Below are positions 1 through 8,317 of a stretch of DNA of 35,211 nucleotides, piece by piece. Each line of letters begins with the position of its first letter. Positions within the stretch are counted from its first letter, which is position 1. The DNA is from a virus. The notes below the pieces were generated by a model. That model had not been told where the DNA came from. It did no database searches and saw only the letters and a program-made list of their open reading frames with translations. Location of the stretch: the IMG/VR virus record IMGVR_UViG_3300036985_003430, positions 1-35,211 of that record. One strand, given 5' to 3'. The position numbers and the translations under genes are program-made.

Positions 1-127
1 ACGGATCAATCGTGACAAGTGATAGGGCTATTGCGAACGCATCAGGCGCATTTATCCCGCTCCAAGCTGGCGATACTGGAGTAAGAAGTATTCAAAGCGT
101 GACCATGCTCGGCGGCGATGTGGGATT
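1..127. repeat. Terminal direct repeat, left copy (circular contig overlap)
   Basis: Bases 1-127 are identical to 35085-35211. A length of exactly 127 matches a common assembler k-mer size, so this is best read as the overlap of a circular or circularly permuted assembly, not a biological terminal repeat. The reading frame crossing the join is intact. Unique genome length is therefore 35,084 bp. Confidence 0.93.
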
Positions 128-326
128 GTTCACGCTTGTCTTGGTGAAGCCTCTTTGCCAAATGCAAATCATAGGAGTTGACGCACCCGTTGAAATCGAT
201 CCCTTTCTTAATTTCGCACAATGTCCACCGATTCAGGACAACGCTTACCTCAATTTCATTTGTTGCCCAAACGGATCGCTCTCAGGCACTCCGATTCACG
301 GGCTAATTAAAACCGTTTTCAACTAA
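1..326 (+). CDS. Virion structural protein, C-terminal part (gene continues from 34550)
   Basis: This is the 3' part of the gene that begins at 34550 and crosses the contig join; joined, it encodes 286 residues. Position 1 is the second base of an Asn codon, so the GTG at 12 is an internal codon and not a start. The segment PLQAGDTGVRSI is mirrored by PLQAGDAGIRSI in the next gene (339-1493), which marks the two as tandem paralogs. They lie between small virion-like genes and the lysis cassette, so a role as a virion surface or tail-associated protein is likely. I do not recognise a named family. The gap to the next gene is 12 bases. Confidence 0.8.
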   Translation, partial: GSIVTSDRAIANASGAFIPLQAGDTGVRSIQSVTMLGGDVGLFTLVLVKPLCQMQIIGVDAPVEIDPFLNFAQCPPIQDNAYLNFICCPNGSLSGTPIHGLIKTVFN

Positions 327-338
327 CCAAATAACATT

Positions 339-1493
339 ATGCCCGGATTCACTTCATTTGACGACTTCATTCAGGAAACTTCAGTTAACGGAAAGTTCTT
401 TCGTTCTGATTGGAACAAAAACTTTAACCCAACCACAGCGGCGGTTGCGGGTGAGTGGCATTCTCTATTCCGAGGGGGTGGCAACCCAGCGGCAGACGCT
501 ATCTTGAACACGGGAACGAACCTTTCGTTTCAGCAACTCACCGACACCACGACGAACGCAACAGGCATTTTACATGGCGGCAACGTAGCACCTGACTACA
601 AGCACCTAGTCAACGCCAGCGCGTTTAGCGCAGCGGCAACTACCATGCCAGCCGTTGCGGTGCTTGTGGATATTGTAGGCTTCTATCGCGTGACTTCGGT
701 AACGACTACCACAGCACAAGCGGCAACGAACACGCTTACCGCACGTGGGGATTTTACGGCAGATGCAGAAACGGATACTATCACTCATTCGTTCTTCAAT
801 TTACTTCCGCTTACTACTGTCAGATTCACTACCACAGCCACGCTTCCCGCTGGTTTAGCTCTCGCAACTGACTATTTTGTTATTAAGGTAACAGATACCA
901 CTTGCAAGCTCGCGACAAATTACGCGAACGCCGTCACTGGAACAAGTATCAACATCACAAGCACCGGCACGGGAGTGCATACGCTGAACTGCTTGCTTCC
1001 TCGTTACACAAACGGCGCAGGGGTTCAGGCTATCTTCATCAACTCCAACGCCACACCGCTCGGAGTTTCCGCGCCCAACCTTAGCCTTGGATACACGAAC
1101 AGCGCAGCGACCGCATCGAGAGCTACGCCAGGCGTGCTGCCAATCGGTAAGGTCGCAGCCTCGAACTCCCTTGTTATTTACTCAGGAACGGGCGCGGGCA
1201 AATACAACCCGATGATGCCGTTGCAAGCTGGGGATGCAGGCATCAGATCAATCGAAACCATTCAAAACTCAACCAGCTATTCTACGGGTGAATACTCGGT
1301 TCTGCTTATAAGGCCTCTTATCACATTACCAATGACAACCATCGGAGTTGCAGCGGAACGCGACTTGATGAACCAAGTCCCATCTCTTCCTCGGATCTAT
1401 GACGGAGCGTGTTTGACTTGGCTTCTTTATTCAGGAGTCGCCACACCTGTAAACAGTTCGTTTATCGGCCATCTTGATTTTGCGTGGGGTTAA
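339..1493 (+). CDS. Virion structural protein, paralog of upstream gene with an inserted beta domain
   Basis: A 384-residue paralog of the gene before it. Shared landmarks are an N-terminal GF-S motif, LHGGNV, a TTxMP-rich segment, LPRYTNGAGV and PLQAGDAGIRSI. Between the TTMP and LPRYTNGAGV blocks (about residues 118-217) it carries roughly 100 extra residues with the pattern DTITHSFF, TLPAGLALATDYFVI, GTGVHTL. This pattern is that of a modular beta domain I know from many phage structural and fibre proteins (FCCH-like, of the type 'TLPAGL..GTDYYVI'). The insertion explains most of the length difference (384 against 286). Function is inferred from context: virion surface or adhesion. No ribosome site of AGGAGG type precedes the ATG. 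Confidence 0.75.
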   Translation: MPGFTSFDDFIQETSVNGKFFRSDWNKNFNPTTAAVAGEWHSLFRGGGNPAADAILNTGTNLSFQQLTDTTTNATGILHGGNVAPDYKHLVNASAFSAAATTMPAVAVLVDIVGFYRVTSVTTTTAQAATNTLTARGDFTADAETDTITHSFFNLLPLTTVRFTTTATLPAGLALATDYFVIKVTDTTCKLATNYANAVTGTSINITSTGTGVHTLNCLLPRYTNGAGVQAIFINSNATPLGVSAPNLSLGYTNSAATASRATPGVLPIGKVAASNSLVIYSGTGAGKYNPMMPLQAGDAGIRSIETIQNSTSYSTGEYSVLLIRPLITLPMTTIGVAAERDLMNQVPSLPRIYDGACLTWLLYSGVATPVNSSFIGHLDFAWG

Positions 1494-1496
1494 ATA

Positions 1497-2399
1497 ATGC
1501 TTATCGGGAATTACAGAGTTCTGAATAAAATGATCGGTCGAACCATATCAGGATCGACGTTGAATGATCGTGCATCTTCTGGCAAAAACGGAAACATTAG
1601 AGGATTTCTTTTGAGTTCTCCCCGTGCATCTATCCCGCTTGGCGCCACCTCGCCGACATCATGGGCATTAGCTACAAAGAGCGGCGGCATTGCATCATTC
1701 ACCGGCACTAAAGGAGCTGGTAATTTAGCCAACCTAAACCTAGCTGGAGGATTGAACGGGACAGCGGCATTGACGGGAACGGGCAATATCACAAACGCAG
1801 GGATTGTTTACATCATCGTTGCATCCGCAGCGCTCACTGGTAACGGGGCAATCGCGGCGGCAATCAAAGGAGCGCTTAGTCTTGAGTCAAATCTAGTTGG
1901 CGCGGGCGCATTATCTTCTGACTTGGTTGGAGCTTTATCAGCGACAGCATCACTCACGGGAAGCGGAGACTTATCGGGAGACTTAGCAGGAGCATTGCAA
2001 GCAGTCGCAAACTTACTCGGAAGCGGTGAGGTCTCAGCCGATGTTACTGGCAGCATCCAGATGATTTCCAATCTGAGCGGCAACGGTGACGTAAGCCAAG
2101 CAGCCGCAACGATGATATGGAAGATGGTTGCAGATCTTGCTGGGTCATCGAACGTAACCGCTTCAGTTGTTGCAATAGGAAACATCATCGCAACGATACA
2201 AGGAAACGGAGAACTTACAGGCGCACCAAGAGCAACGGCGGGAGTTAGTTCAGATATTACAGTTACGGGCGATTTACTCACAACTTCCAACGTTGGAGCG
2301 GCAGTAAGAGATACACTGCTTCAAGATCTGGACACCATAAACGAAGGCGTCCAGAAGGCGTCTCTCGGAATTCCTCACTCTGACAATCTAACTAATTAA
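1497..2399 (+). CDS. Low-complexity virion-associated protein with 20-residue repeats
   Basis: A 300-residue protein rich in Ala, Gly, Leu, Ser and Thr. Residues about 125-205 are four consecutive 20-residue units starting GAL/GSI with the pattern GALxAxAxLxGSGDLSGDLA; looser units precede them. Such repeats are common in phage surface and tail-associated proteins and probably form an extended beta or fibrous region. The C-terminal tail is non-repetitive (AAVRDTLLQDLD). It follows the previous gene by 3 bases and is the last gene of its module: boundary motif GGGGGCCACT begins 3 bases after the stop codon. I cannot assign a specific function. Confidence 0.65.
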   Translation: MLIGNYRVLNKMIGRTISGSTLNDRASSGKNGNIRGFLLSSPRASIPLGATSPTSWALATKSGGIASFTGTKGAGNLANLNLAGGLNGTAALTGTGNITNAGIVYIIVASAALTGNGAIAAAIKGALSLESNLVGAGALSSDLVGALSATASLTGSGDLSGDLAGALQAVANLLGSGEVSADVTGSIQMISNLSGNGDVSQAAATMIWKMVADLAGSSNVTASVVAIGNIIATIQGNGELTGAPRATAGVSSDITVTGDLLTTSNVGAAVRDTLLQDLDTINEGVQKASLGIPHSDNLTN

Positions 2400-2400
2400 A

Positions 2401-2412
2401 CGGGGGCCACTC
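2401..2412 (+). promoter_or_regulatory. Module-boundary motif, copy 1 (CGGGGGCCACTC)
   Basis: CGGGGGCCACTC one base after the stop codon of the repeat protein and 58 nt before the ATG of the lysis-module hydrolase. Identical cores occur at 3933, 7210, 9721 and 33056, always at a junction between functional modules. The first and third copies also share ATGAC about 7 bases after the motif. Function unknown; late promoter, leader or recombination boundary are the candidates. Confidence 0.7.
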
Positions 2413-2458
2413 CAACGCCATGACTTTTGACGGCGACTGAAAAAAGGTGTGTCATTCA

Positions 2459-3052
2459 ATGAAGGCAATCATAACATTTACAGGCTTTCGTGAATCCGAG
2501 CATTCCCGCAACGGTTTCGAGGATGGATACTTTCGCGTCGTCAGAAACTTCGCGTCGAAAGAGATCACGACTTATCAGCCGCGCACATGGACGACGAAGA
2601 TTGAACAATTAGCCGACCAACTCAGGCGGCAAAATGTAACGAGCGTTGCGATTCTAACCTATTCTCACGGGCAAGCAGCGGCAACGGCATTTGCTCGATA
2701 CGCCTACGAGATCGGGCTTGATGTCGATTTATGGATTGCTTGCGATCCGGTTTATCGCCCGACATGGTTGCCGCGTTCAACCATGTTTCAGCCGTTCGCG
2801 TTCCGTGCCATGCTGAAAAAAGGAACGATCAAAGTCCCGAAAGGCATTCGCCGCGCCGTGTATATCCGCCAAGAGCGCGACAGGCCATGCGGTCACGATC
2901 TAGTCGCATCAAATCCAGATCAAACAGTTGAGCTTAAGGGCGCGTATCATTCATACGGCCATTCACAGATCGATGAATCGAGTGAGTATTGGAACCTCGT
3001 TCGGGAAGAACTAACCGCGTGGGCAAATCCACCTAAAGCATTCTTACCATGA
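2459..3052 (+). CDS. Alpha/beta-hydrolase-like protein of the lysis cassette
   Basis: Counting from ATG 2459 the protein is 197 residues; a GTG at 2447 in frame would add four residues and is less likely. The segment AILTYSHGQ (residues 64-72) resembles a serine-hydrolase nucleophile elbow with Ser69 in S-H-G. Asp96 in ACDPV and His164 or His168 in YHSYGHSQID fit the order Ser-Asp-His of a catalytic triad. It lies directly upstream of a small membrane protein and the amidase and overlaps the former by 4 bases, so an accessory lysis esterase or lipase, analogous to LysB, is plausible. That role is inference from position; the fold assignment rests on three short motifs only. Confidence 0.6.
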   Translation: MKAIITFTGFRESEHSRNGFEDGYFRVVRNFASKEITTYQPRTWTTKIEQLADQLRRQNVTSVAILTYSHGQAAATAFARYAYEIGLDVDLWIACDPVYRPTWLPRSTMFQPFAFRAMLKKGTIKVPKGIRRAVYIRQERDRPCGHDLVASNPDQTVELKGAYHSYGHSQIDESSEYWNLVREELTAWANPPKAFLP

Positions 3053-3159
3053 TCCAGCCCGGCGTAGAACCCAAAGACCGCTTGCGACATCTTTACGATG
3101 TCGCAGTCACCGCCGTCATCATCACGGTAGCCGCGGCAATCTTAAAATACACCTCATGA
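3049..3159 (+). CDS. Small membrane protein, holin candidate (36 aa)
   Basis: A 36-codon frame with ATGA overlaps on both sides: its ATG (3049) overlaps the hydrolase stop and its stop (3157-3159) overlaps the amidase ATG. The N-terminus is charged (EPKDRLRH); residues about 18-33 form one hydrophobic segment (VAVTAVIITVAAAIL) ending in KYTS. Perfect translational coupling within a lysis cassette supports a real gene. Size and single membrane segment would suit a small holin or pinholin, but it could be a leader peptide only. Confidence 0.6.
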   Translation: MIQPGVEPKDRLRHLYDVAVTAVIITVAAAILKYTS

Positions 3160-3710
3160 AAAAGATCATCATACTAGACCCCGGCCACGGAATGAGCAAT
3201 CGCAAGCAAGGCGTGTTCGATCCGGGCGCAGTATCTAGCGGAATAACTGAAGCTGATATTGTCATGGAATGGGCGAACGAATTGCGGGAAGTTTTACTGA
3301 ATAGAGGCAAACGAGTAGTCCGAACCCGCGTCAGCCATTCCGACCCAGCGTCCATCAGCGAAAGAGCCAAGATAGCGAAAGATTATCACGGCGACATAAT
3401 GTTATCGCTTCATTGCAACGCCTCGGACGGAAAAGCCAGCGGAACAGAGACGTTTTACCGAGGGACAAATCATAAGACAAAAGCTGCAAAAATCACTGCT
3501 GCTGTATGCGGTGCGCTAGGGACAAGGAACCGAGGCGCGAAGACCGAAAGCGAGAGTCAGCACAGCACCATCGCCATCATGTCATTTCAGCCGTGCTTCT
3601 TGCTTGAAATCGGATTCATCGACAACGCATCGGACAGAGCGAAAATGATCGATCCTGATTTAAGGCTATCCGCTTGCAACGCAATAGCGGAAGTACTGCT
3701 AAACGCTTAA
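3156..3710 (+). CDS. N-acetylmuramoyl-L-alanine amidase (Amidase_3), endolysin
   Basis: A 184-residue protein consisting of a bare Amidase_3 catalytic domain, which cleaves the amide bond between MurNAc and the stem peptide of peptidoglycan. The zinc and catalytic residues of the family are all in place: His11 in DPGHG, Glu32 in GITEAD, His86 in SLHCNA, Glu151 in LLEIGFI. There is no signal peptide and no separate cell-wall-binding domain, so it needs a holin for export. Translation is coupled to the upstream small membrane protein by a 4-base overlap. This is the most secure gene of the lysis cassette. Confidence 0.93.
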   Translation: MKKIIILDPGHGMSNRKQGVFDPGAVSSGITEADIVMEWANELREVLLNRGKRVVRTRVSHSDPASISERAKIAKDYHGDIMLSLHCNASDGKASGTETFYRGTNHKTKAAKITAAVCGALGTRNRGAKTESESQHSTIAIMSFQPCFLLEIGFIDNASDRAKMIDPDLRLSACNAIAEVLLNA

Positions 3711-3730
3711 CCACTCACTAAAGATTACTC

Positions 3731-3928
3731 ATGGAAATTCCCGTCTCTTGGATTCTCGCCACTCTAATTTCTCTCTCAGGAGTAATAGCAACGCTCGCCG
3801 GTATCATCTGGCGCAACTTGCAATCCCGCCTCGACGCACAAGACGCATTGATCGAACATTTTCGCAAAGATATTGACCGACTGTCCAAGGGCTGCGGCGT
3901 AGAGGTCTGTCATTGGCGTCACCGCTAA
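3731..3928 (+). CDS. Membrane-anchored coiled-coil protein, holin- or spanin-like
   Basis: 65 residues. Residues about 6-27 form one transmembrane segment (SWILATLISLSGVIATLAGIIW), followed by an amphipathic, charged helix (QSRLDAQDALIEHFRKDIDRL) and a cysteine-containing tail (GCGVEVCHW). One membrane anchor plus a periplasmic or cytoplasmic helix is the layout of small holins and of inner-membrane spanins. The position, 20 bases after the endolysin, supports a lysis role. Which of the two it is cannot be decided here. It ends the lysis module; the boundary motif follows 5 bases after the stop. Confidence 0.7.
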   Translation: MEIPVSWILATLISLSGVIATLAGIIWRNLQSRLDAQDALIEHFRKDIDRLSKGCGVEVCHWRHR

Positions 3929-3932
3929 ACAA

Positions 3933-3944
3933 CGGGGGCCACTC
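3933..3944 (+). promoter_or_regulatory. Module-boundary motif, copy 2 (CGGGGGCCACTC)
   Basis: CGGGGGCCACTC 5 bases after the stop of the lysis module and 54 nt before the portal ATG. Same 12-mer as copies 1, 3 and 4. Confidence 0.7.
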
Positions 3945-3986
3945 TCACACGGCGACACACGCGAGAGACGCTGGCAATCTCAGCGC

Positions 3987-5708
3987 ATGGGAAAAATCTT
4001 AGATTTCGTTAAGTCCGCATTCACGCCAAGCGGTGAAGAATTAGTGACGGCGGCATCAGATCGCAATGATTCGCTCTCTCAGTCGATCAATCTACCGATG
4101 GCGAGGGACAGAATGCTTGAGTTTTTCGAGCGCGAGCAGTTACCGGGCGACGTAAAGCAAACGCTTGCCGCTGCTTTGAATGGCGATCTTCACTATCAGC
4201 ATCTTCTCTTTACGGCTATGATTGACTCATGGCCGAAGCTGCAATCGAACATCGGAGAAATTGCAAGAGCGGTCGCTGACTCACCGTGGAAGGTAATGCC
4301 GTTTGCTATTCGTGGCGACGATCCAACGCCAGAGTCAGAAATACTCGCGAAGGAGATCGAGGAAATCGTATGGAGAATGAAGCCGGACGTTAAGCGCGGC
4401 GAAAACAACCTGGAAGAGATGATCTCCACGTTCGCGATGAGCTATTTCATCGGACATGAGGTAGAAGAAATTCTTTGGAGCAAGGATAAAGACGGAATGT
4501 GGAAGCCACGCGCCACGAAGCCGGTTCCTGCGCGTTTCTTCGGCTATCCCTATGACACGATGCGTCACGGCGACGACAACGAAGACAGGCTGATGCTTGA
4601 CACCAGTGGACTGACGGGGAGCCGGAACTACGTCGATTTCCCAGACAACCGTTTCCTGATCGGGATCAACAAAGGACACATCGGACACGCCTCAGTCGCA
4701 GCACCTCTCCGAGCTCTCGCTCCCTACTGGCTCGCTGCCGTCTATGGTCTCAAGTGGTTTATGAACTTCACTCAGCTTTACGGCATCCCATGGAGACACG
4801 CCGAAGTAGCAGACCCGAAAGATGACAACGCAGTTGCCAGCATGCTCGCAGGCATCGGAAGTCGTGGTTATCTCATCACTCGACCTAAAACGAAGATAAA
4901 CCTAGTGGAATCGTCCAAAGGCGGAGGAAACCTACCGCAGCGCGAGCTTATCGACCTAGCTGACAAGCAGTGCGATACGTTCATCCTTGGACAAACCCTG
5001 ACCAGCGGAACAGATGGAAGCGGAAGTCGTGCGCTTGGAGAGGTTCACGCCGACACGAAGCAAGCGAGAATTGATGCAGTTTGCGATTTCGTCGGGCGCG
5101 TTCTCACTTATCAATTCATCCCCGCAATCATCGCCGTCAACTATGGCACCGGACGTGAAGACGCGCCGGAGATATGGGTAAAGCGTGAGATCGTGAAAGA
5201 TGAGAAAGCCAAGGCCGAGCGCATGGAAATTCTGACCCGCATGAACTTGCCGATGTCAGAGGCTTTCGTTTATGAGGACCTCGGCGTGCCTATCCCAGCG
5301 GAAGGCGACAAACTTTTTCAGCTCGTCCCTGTAAGGACTCCAGAGGTTACACAAAAAGGAACGCCACCACCTGACGAGACTAAGGACGAGCTGAAAGCAA
5401 TTCAAGCGGCTGCTGCCGCATCAGATAAACTCAAAACCGTGGACATGCTCGCTGATTCCGTGCTCGAGAGCCTAACGGGAGTCACCCGCGAATGGCTCTC
5501 ACCTGTCCGCCCAGCTTTTGAACGTCTCGCAGCCCTAGCAATGTCCAAAAGCGTCACCGATGAAGACTTCATGGCCGCGCTCGACAAAGCTCAGAAAGAA
5601 ATGCCTGAGCTATTCGACCGGATCAAAACCGAAGCCCTGCAAGATGCTTTCGAGAAAGCAATCGGAACGGCCATGATCGCCGGAAGCGTCAAACGATACG
5701 AAGAATGA
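3987..5708 (+). CDS. Portal protein, Mu gp29-like (DUF935)
   Basis: 573 residues, close to the Mu-type portal length. Portal proteins form the dodecameric ring at the capsid vertex through which DNA is packaged and to which the tail attaches. Typical family features are FTAMIDSWPKLQSNIGEIARAV-like N-terminal helices, the RAxKPVPARFFGYPYD segment, and WFMNFTQLYGIPWR in the middle, followed by GTDGSGSRALGEVH. The C-terminal 120 residues are Ala/Glu-rich and helical. It is the first gene of the head module and overlaps the next gene by 4 bases. The assignment rests on these motifs plus the following Mu-type genes. Confidence 0.88.
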   Translation: MGKILDFVKSAFTPSGEELVTAASDRNDSLSQSINLPMARDRMLEFFEREQLPGDVKQTLAAALNGDLHYQHLLFTAMIDSWPKLQSNIGEIARAVADSPWKVMPFAIRGDDPTPESEILAKEIEEIVWRMKPDVKRGENNLEEMISTFAMSYFIGHEVEEILWSKDKDGMWKPRATKPVPARFFGYPYDTMRHGDDNEDRLMLDTSGLTGSRNYVDFPDNRFLIGINKGHIGHASVAAPLRALAPYWLAAVYGLKWFMNFTQLYGIPWRHAEVADPKDDNAVASMLAGIGSRGYLITRPKTKINLVESSKGGGNLPQRELIDLADKQCDTFILGQTLTSGTDGSGSRALGEVHADTKQARIDAVCDFVGRVLTYQFIPAIIAVNYGTGREDAPEIWVKREIVKDEKAKAERMEILTRMNLPMSEAFVYEDLGVPIPAEGDKLFQLVPVRTPEVTQKGTPPPDETKDELKAIQAAAAASDKLKTVDMLADSVLESLTGVTREWLSPVRPAFERLAALAMSKSVTDEDFMAALDKAQKEMPELFDRIKTEALQDAFEKAIGTAMIAGSVKRYEE

Positions 5709-6313
5709 TTCAGATCGATGTCAGTATCGACAGCAAGGTTTCCGAGGAACTCGGCGCGTTGATCGACTCGCTCACGGGCAGCGGATTAACTGACCTCAAC
5801 GAGGTCGGAGGTAGACAGGCGAGGGAAGGGGCGGAGACGTATCACCTAGCATTCAGCCAGCGCGGTGGATGGAAGGGTGGTCGCTACATGCAAGGCTCAC
5901 TTGGAAAGTCCGGAGAGTTCGGATCAAAAGTCGCGGCTGGCTGGTCATTTCGCACCGCTGATCCATCCGGCGCAGTGATCGGAAACAATGCGGATTACTA
6001 CGCTTTTAAGGTGAATGGAGGAACGATCACACCGAAGCGCGTTTCATGGCTCACTATTCCGCTGATTCCAGATGCGAAAGGCCGACGCGTTGCTGATTAT
6101 GAGATTTACGCCAGAAAGAAACTCTTTCGGCCAAAGGGGAAGAATGTGCTCATGGAAAAGACCGATGACGGTGGAGTGCGCGGCGTTTATGCACTTGTGA
6201 AAAGCGTCACCATGCCGCCGATGCCGGACGCGATACCGCCCGAAGAATTACTTGCTGACGAATTCTCGAAAGGCTGGCTCGATGCTCTAACTGATAAACT
6301 TGAACTCTTATGA
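5705..6313 (+). CDS. Virion morphogenesis / tail-completion protein (gpG-like)
   Basis: 202 residues, between portal and minor head protein and coupled to both by ATGA overlaps. The N-terminus MIQIDVSIDSKVSEELGAL and the central SWFRTADPSGAVIGNNADYYA-type stretch followed by GGTITPK resemble the Mu gpG / HK97-gp10-like group of head-tail joining proteins. In Mu the corresponding gene lies near gpF. The assignment is by pattern and position; a strict family call needs a profile search. Confidence 0.55.
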   Translation: MIQIDVSIDSKVSEELGALIDSLTGSGLTDLNEVGGRQAREGAETYHLAFSQRGGWKGGRYMQGSLGKSGEFGSKVAAGWSFRTADPSGAVIGNNADYYAFKVNGGTITPKRVSWLTIPLIPDAKGRRVADYEIYARKKLFRPKGKNVLMEKTDDGGVRGVYALVKSVTMPPMPDAIPPEELLADEFSKGWLDALTDKLELL

Positions 6314-7209
6314 TCACTCAGCCCATGCTTTATGAGGACGCAATCCGCTTCATCCTCGACAAGAACCCCAACCCGCGAGAATGGGATTCGACATCGTGGG
6401 CAAGCGAAGAAGACGCGGTAAAGTTCCGCTCGTTCTTTTCGTCACGGGTTGAGAACGCACGTTTTCTTGATCGAGCGCAGGCTTTCATTTTTGACTACAT
6501 GGCAGGAACTACTGAAAAGGTTGTTTCGCCTAGCGGAGTTGAAAGCATTGCTATTCGGGCCGGTGGCCGTGCCGAGTTCGTCCGGGCGATGCGTGTCTTC
6601 ATGGTCAAGGAAGGCATGGCGAGCGAGGGTGAATTCTCAGAGGTGAACCAAAACGATTTATCCACCATCAAAAGCGAAAGCCGCCTACGCCTGATCTTTG
6701 ACACGAACGTGCGACAAGCCTACGGGTTCGGGAATTGGAAGCAAGGGATGACACCCGCGGTTCTTCGCCGCTTTCCGGCTGCTCGCCTCATTCGCAAGCG
6801 CAAGGTCGGGATCGAGCGCATGAGACACGCAGAGCATGAAGGCGACGTGAGGCTGAAAACTGATGAAGGATGGTGGGCGATGTATCAAAACGACCCACAG
6901 ATCGGCGGCTTCGGGGTGTCATGGGAGCCGTATGGCTTTAGATCAGGCATGGGACAGCAGGACGTTAGCCGAGAAGAAGCGAAGCGGTTAGGGCTGGAAG
7001 TCGATGACGTGAAGGAAACCGCAAAGCCTCCCGAACTCAACGAAGGGTTGAGCGCGAGCGTCAAGACGATGAATCCCGACGTGAAGAAACGATTGCTTGA
7101 TGAATTGAAGCAGAAACGCCAGTCGCTAGGCAGCAAGACCGCCGACGATTATGCACGCGAAGCCGTTGCTAGAATCAGGGAAAAGGAAGATCGGATCGTC
7201 ATGGATTAA
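6310..7209 (+). CDS. Minor head morphogenesis protein, Mu gpF-like
   Basis: 299 residues. The segment LRLIFDTNVRQAYGFGNW (about residues 122-139) is the signature of the Mu gpF / SPP1 gp7 family, minor capsid proteins bound to the portal that help DNA entry or head assembly. It is followed by an R/K-rich piece and RHAEHEGDVR, where the family often has a His-rich metal-like region. The C-terminal 70 residues are predicted helical and charged. The gene ends the portal module; copy 3 of the boundary motif starts on the base after its stop. Confidence 0.82.
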   Translation: MITQPMLYEDAIRFILDKNPNPREWDSTSWASEEDAVKFRSFFSSRVENARFLDRAQAFIFDYMAGTTEKVVSPSGVESIAIRAGGRAEFVRAMRVFMVKEGMASEGEFSEVNQNDLSTIKSESRLRLIFDTNVRQAYGFGNWKQGMTPAVLRRFPAARLIRKRKVGIERMRHAEHEGDVRLKTDEGWWAMYQNDPQIGGFGVSWEPYGFRSGMGQQDVSREEAKRLGLEVDDVKETAKPPELNEGLSASVKTMNPDVKKRLLDELKQKRQSLGSKTADDYAREAVARIREKEDRIVMD

Positions 7210-7221
7210 CGGGGGCCACTC
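7210..7221 (+). promoter_or_regulatory. Module-boundary motif, copy 3 (CGGGGGCCACTC)
   Basis: CGGGGGCCACTC immediately after the stop codon of the gpF-like gene and 55 nt before the GTG of the protease/scaffold gene. Followed by CCACAGAATGAC, comparable to CAACGCCATGAC after copy 1. Confidence 0.7.
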
Positions 7222-7264
7222 CCACAGAATGACATTGTGAGGTTTTCTTGCTCAATTTCACAGC

Positions 7265-8281
7265 GTGCTTCAACTCGTTACATCAGCCAACCTTGTTACT
7301 GCGATTTCCTTTTCCGGAAATAGCAGCGAAGCACCTGCTGAAATCGTATTCCTACCAGAGGGAAGCCATAAGATTTTCCCGCTGTCTAACAAAAACGGCA
7401 TTCAGATTCACATTCCAGCCGACAAAGGCGAAGCAATCGCAGCCGCTCTCAATAAAGACCTGCAGAAGCGCATGGGCGACCCAGTAAAGCCTTGGACTGA
7501 CTTTGAGCACACCCGCAAGTTCCCGGCATCTGCTTACCCGACTTCCTTCCGTTACGAAAAAGGGAAGGGCGTCATGGCTGCGATGGACTGGTCGAAAAGT
7601 GGTCGTGATGCAGTAGAAGGTCGCGACGTCCGCTATTTCTCGCCCGAATTTTACGTAGATAGCAACGGATTCCCTACCGGCTTACCGCTAAAAGGTCCAA
7701 TCGGCGGATTAGTCACCGAACCCGCATTCCGAGACATCGGAGCTATTGCAGCCAGCGAATCACACCAAACAAACACTACAAACATGACACTAGTATACGC
7801 CTCCCTCTCGATCAGCGCAGCCGCTGAAAATGCAGAAACCGAAGCTGTAAAAGCTATCGAAAATCTTAAAGTAAAAGCAGCCGATGCAGATCGCCTTGAG
7901 ACTGAAAACAAGGATCTCAAAACTAAAGTTGAAGCAGCCGAGGCGAAAGAAGTCGAAGCCGTCAAACAACGCGCCTCTGATCTTGTGAGCGCAGCCGTCA
8001 CAGATGGCCGCTTGCTCGCTAAAGACACCGAGAAGCAAGACAAGTTCCGCGAAAAGATTTCAGCAGGTGACAGCTTTGCTGAAGAAATTCTTGCTCAGCT
8101 TCCAAAGCTCAATGATGAACTCGGCAATCCAATCGTCAAAGCAGGCGCGGCAGCAGGCCAAGACAGCGAAACTCGCGTTACTGCCGCTCTCACATCTGCT
8201 CGCGCCGAGCTGGGCGAATCCGCTGGCTTCCAGATCGTCTGGGAACGCGCCGCCGAAATCGATCCTCGAGCATTCGCATAA
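7265..8281 (+). CDS. Capsid maturation protease with fused scaffold (Mu gpI-like)
   Basis: 338 residues from a GTG start; no in-frame ATG lies upstream within the gap. Residues 1-165 resemble the phage I-like protease: DFEHTRKFPAS, GVMAAMDWSKSGRDAV, RDVRYFSPEFYVDSNG and LVTEPAFRDIGAIAAS are typical of the Mu gpI family. Residues about 180-260 are Ala/Glu/Lys-rich and coiled-coil (DADRLETENKDLKTKVEAAE), as expected of a scaffold. In Mu the protease gene contains a second in-frame start that gives the scaffold gpZ; an equivalent ATG exists here at 7784. The position directly before decoration and capsid genes is conserved. Confidence 0.85.
   Translation: MLQLVTSANLVTAISFSGNSSEAPAEIVFLPEGSHKIFPLSNKNGIQIHIPADKGEAIAAALNKDLQKRMGDPVKPWTDFEHTRKFPASAYPTSFRYEKGKGVMAAMDWSKSGRDAVEGRDVRYFSPEFYVDSNGFPTGLPLKGPIGGLVTEPAFRDIGAIAASESHQTNTTNMTLVYASLSISAAAENAETEAVKAIENLKVKAADADRLETENKDLKTKVEAAEAKEVEAVKQRASDLVSAAVTDGRLLAKDTEKQDKFREKISAGDSFAEEILAQLPKLNDELGNPIVKAGAAAGQDSETRVTAALTSARAELGESAGFQIVWERAAEIDPRAFA
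7784..8281 (+). CDS. Possible internal scaffold product (gpZ-like, nested in protease gene)
   Basis: An in-frame ATG at 7784 (MTLVYASLSIS) lies exactly between the protease-like half and the coiled-coil scaffold half and is preceded by an A/C-rich stretch similar to the leaders of the neighbouring capsid genes. It would give a 165-residue scaffold protein. In Mu the scaffold gpZ is made in this way from gene I. Here it is inference from that precedent and the position of the ATG. Confidence 0.4.
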   Translation: MTLVYASLSISAAAENAETEAVKAIENLKVKAADADRLETENKDLKTKVEAAEAKEVEAVKQRASDLVSAAVTDGRLLAKDTEKQDKFREKISAGDSFAEEILAQLPKLNDELGNPIVKAGAAAGQDSETRVTAALTSARAELGESAGFQIVWERAAEIDPRAFA

Positions 8282-8317
8282 TACCAAACCAAAACAAATA
8301 TCACACACCTAAAAAAT

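Noticed and set aside
7651-8043. 130-codon minus-strand frame in the protease gene
   Set aside because: Shadow of the Ala/Glu-rich coding strand; no ribosome site and no protein pattern.
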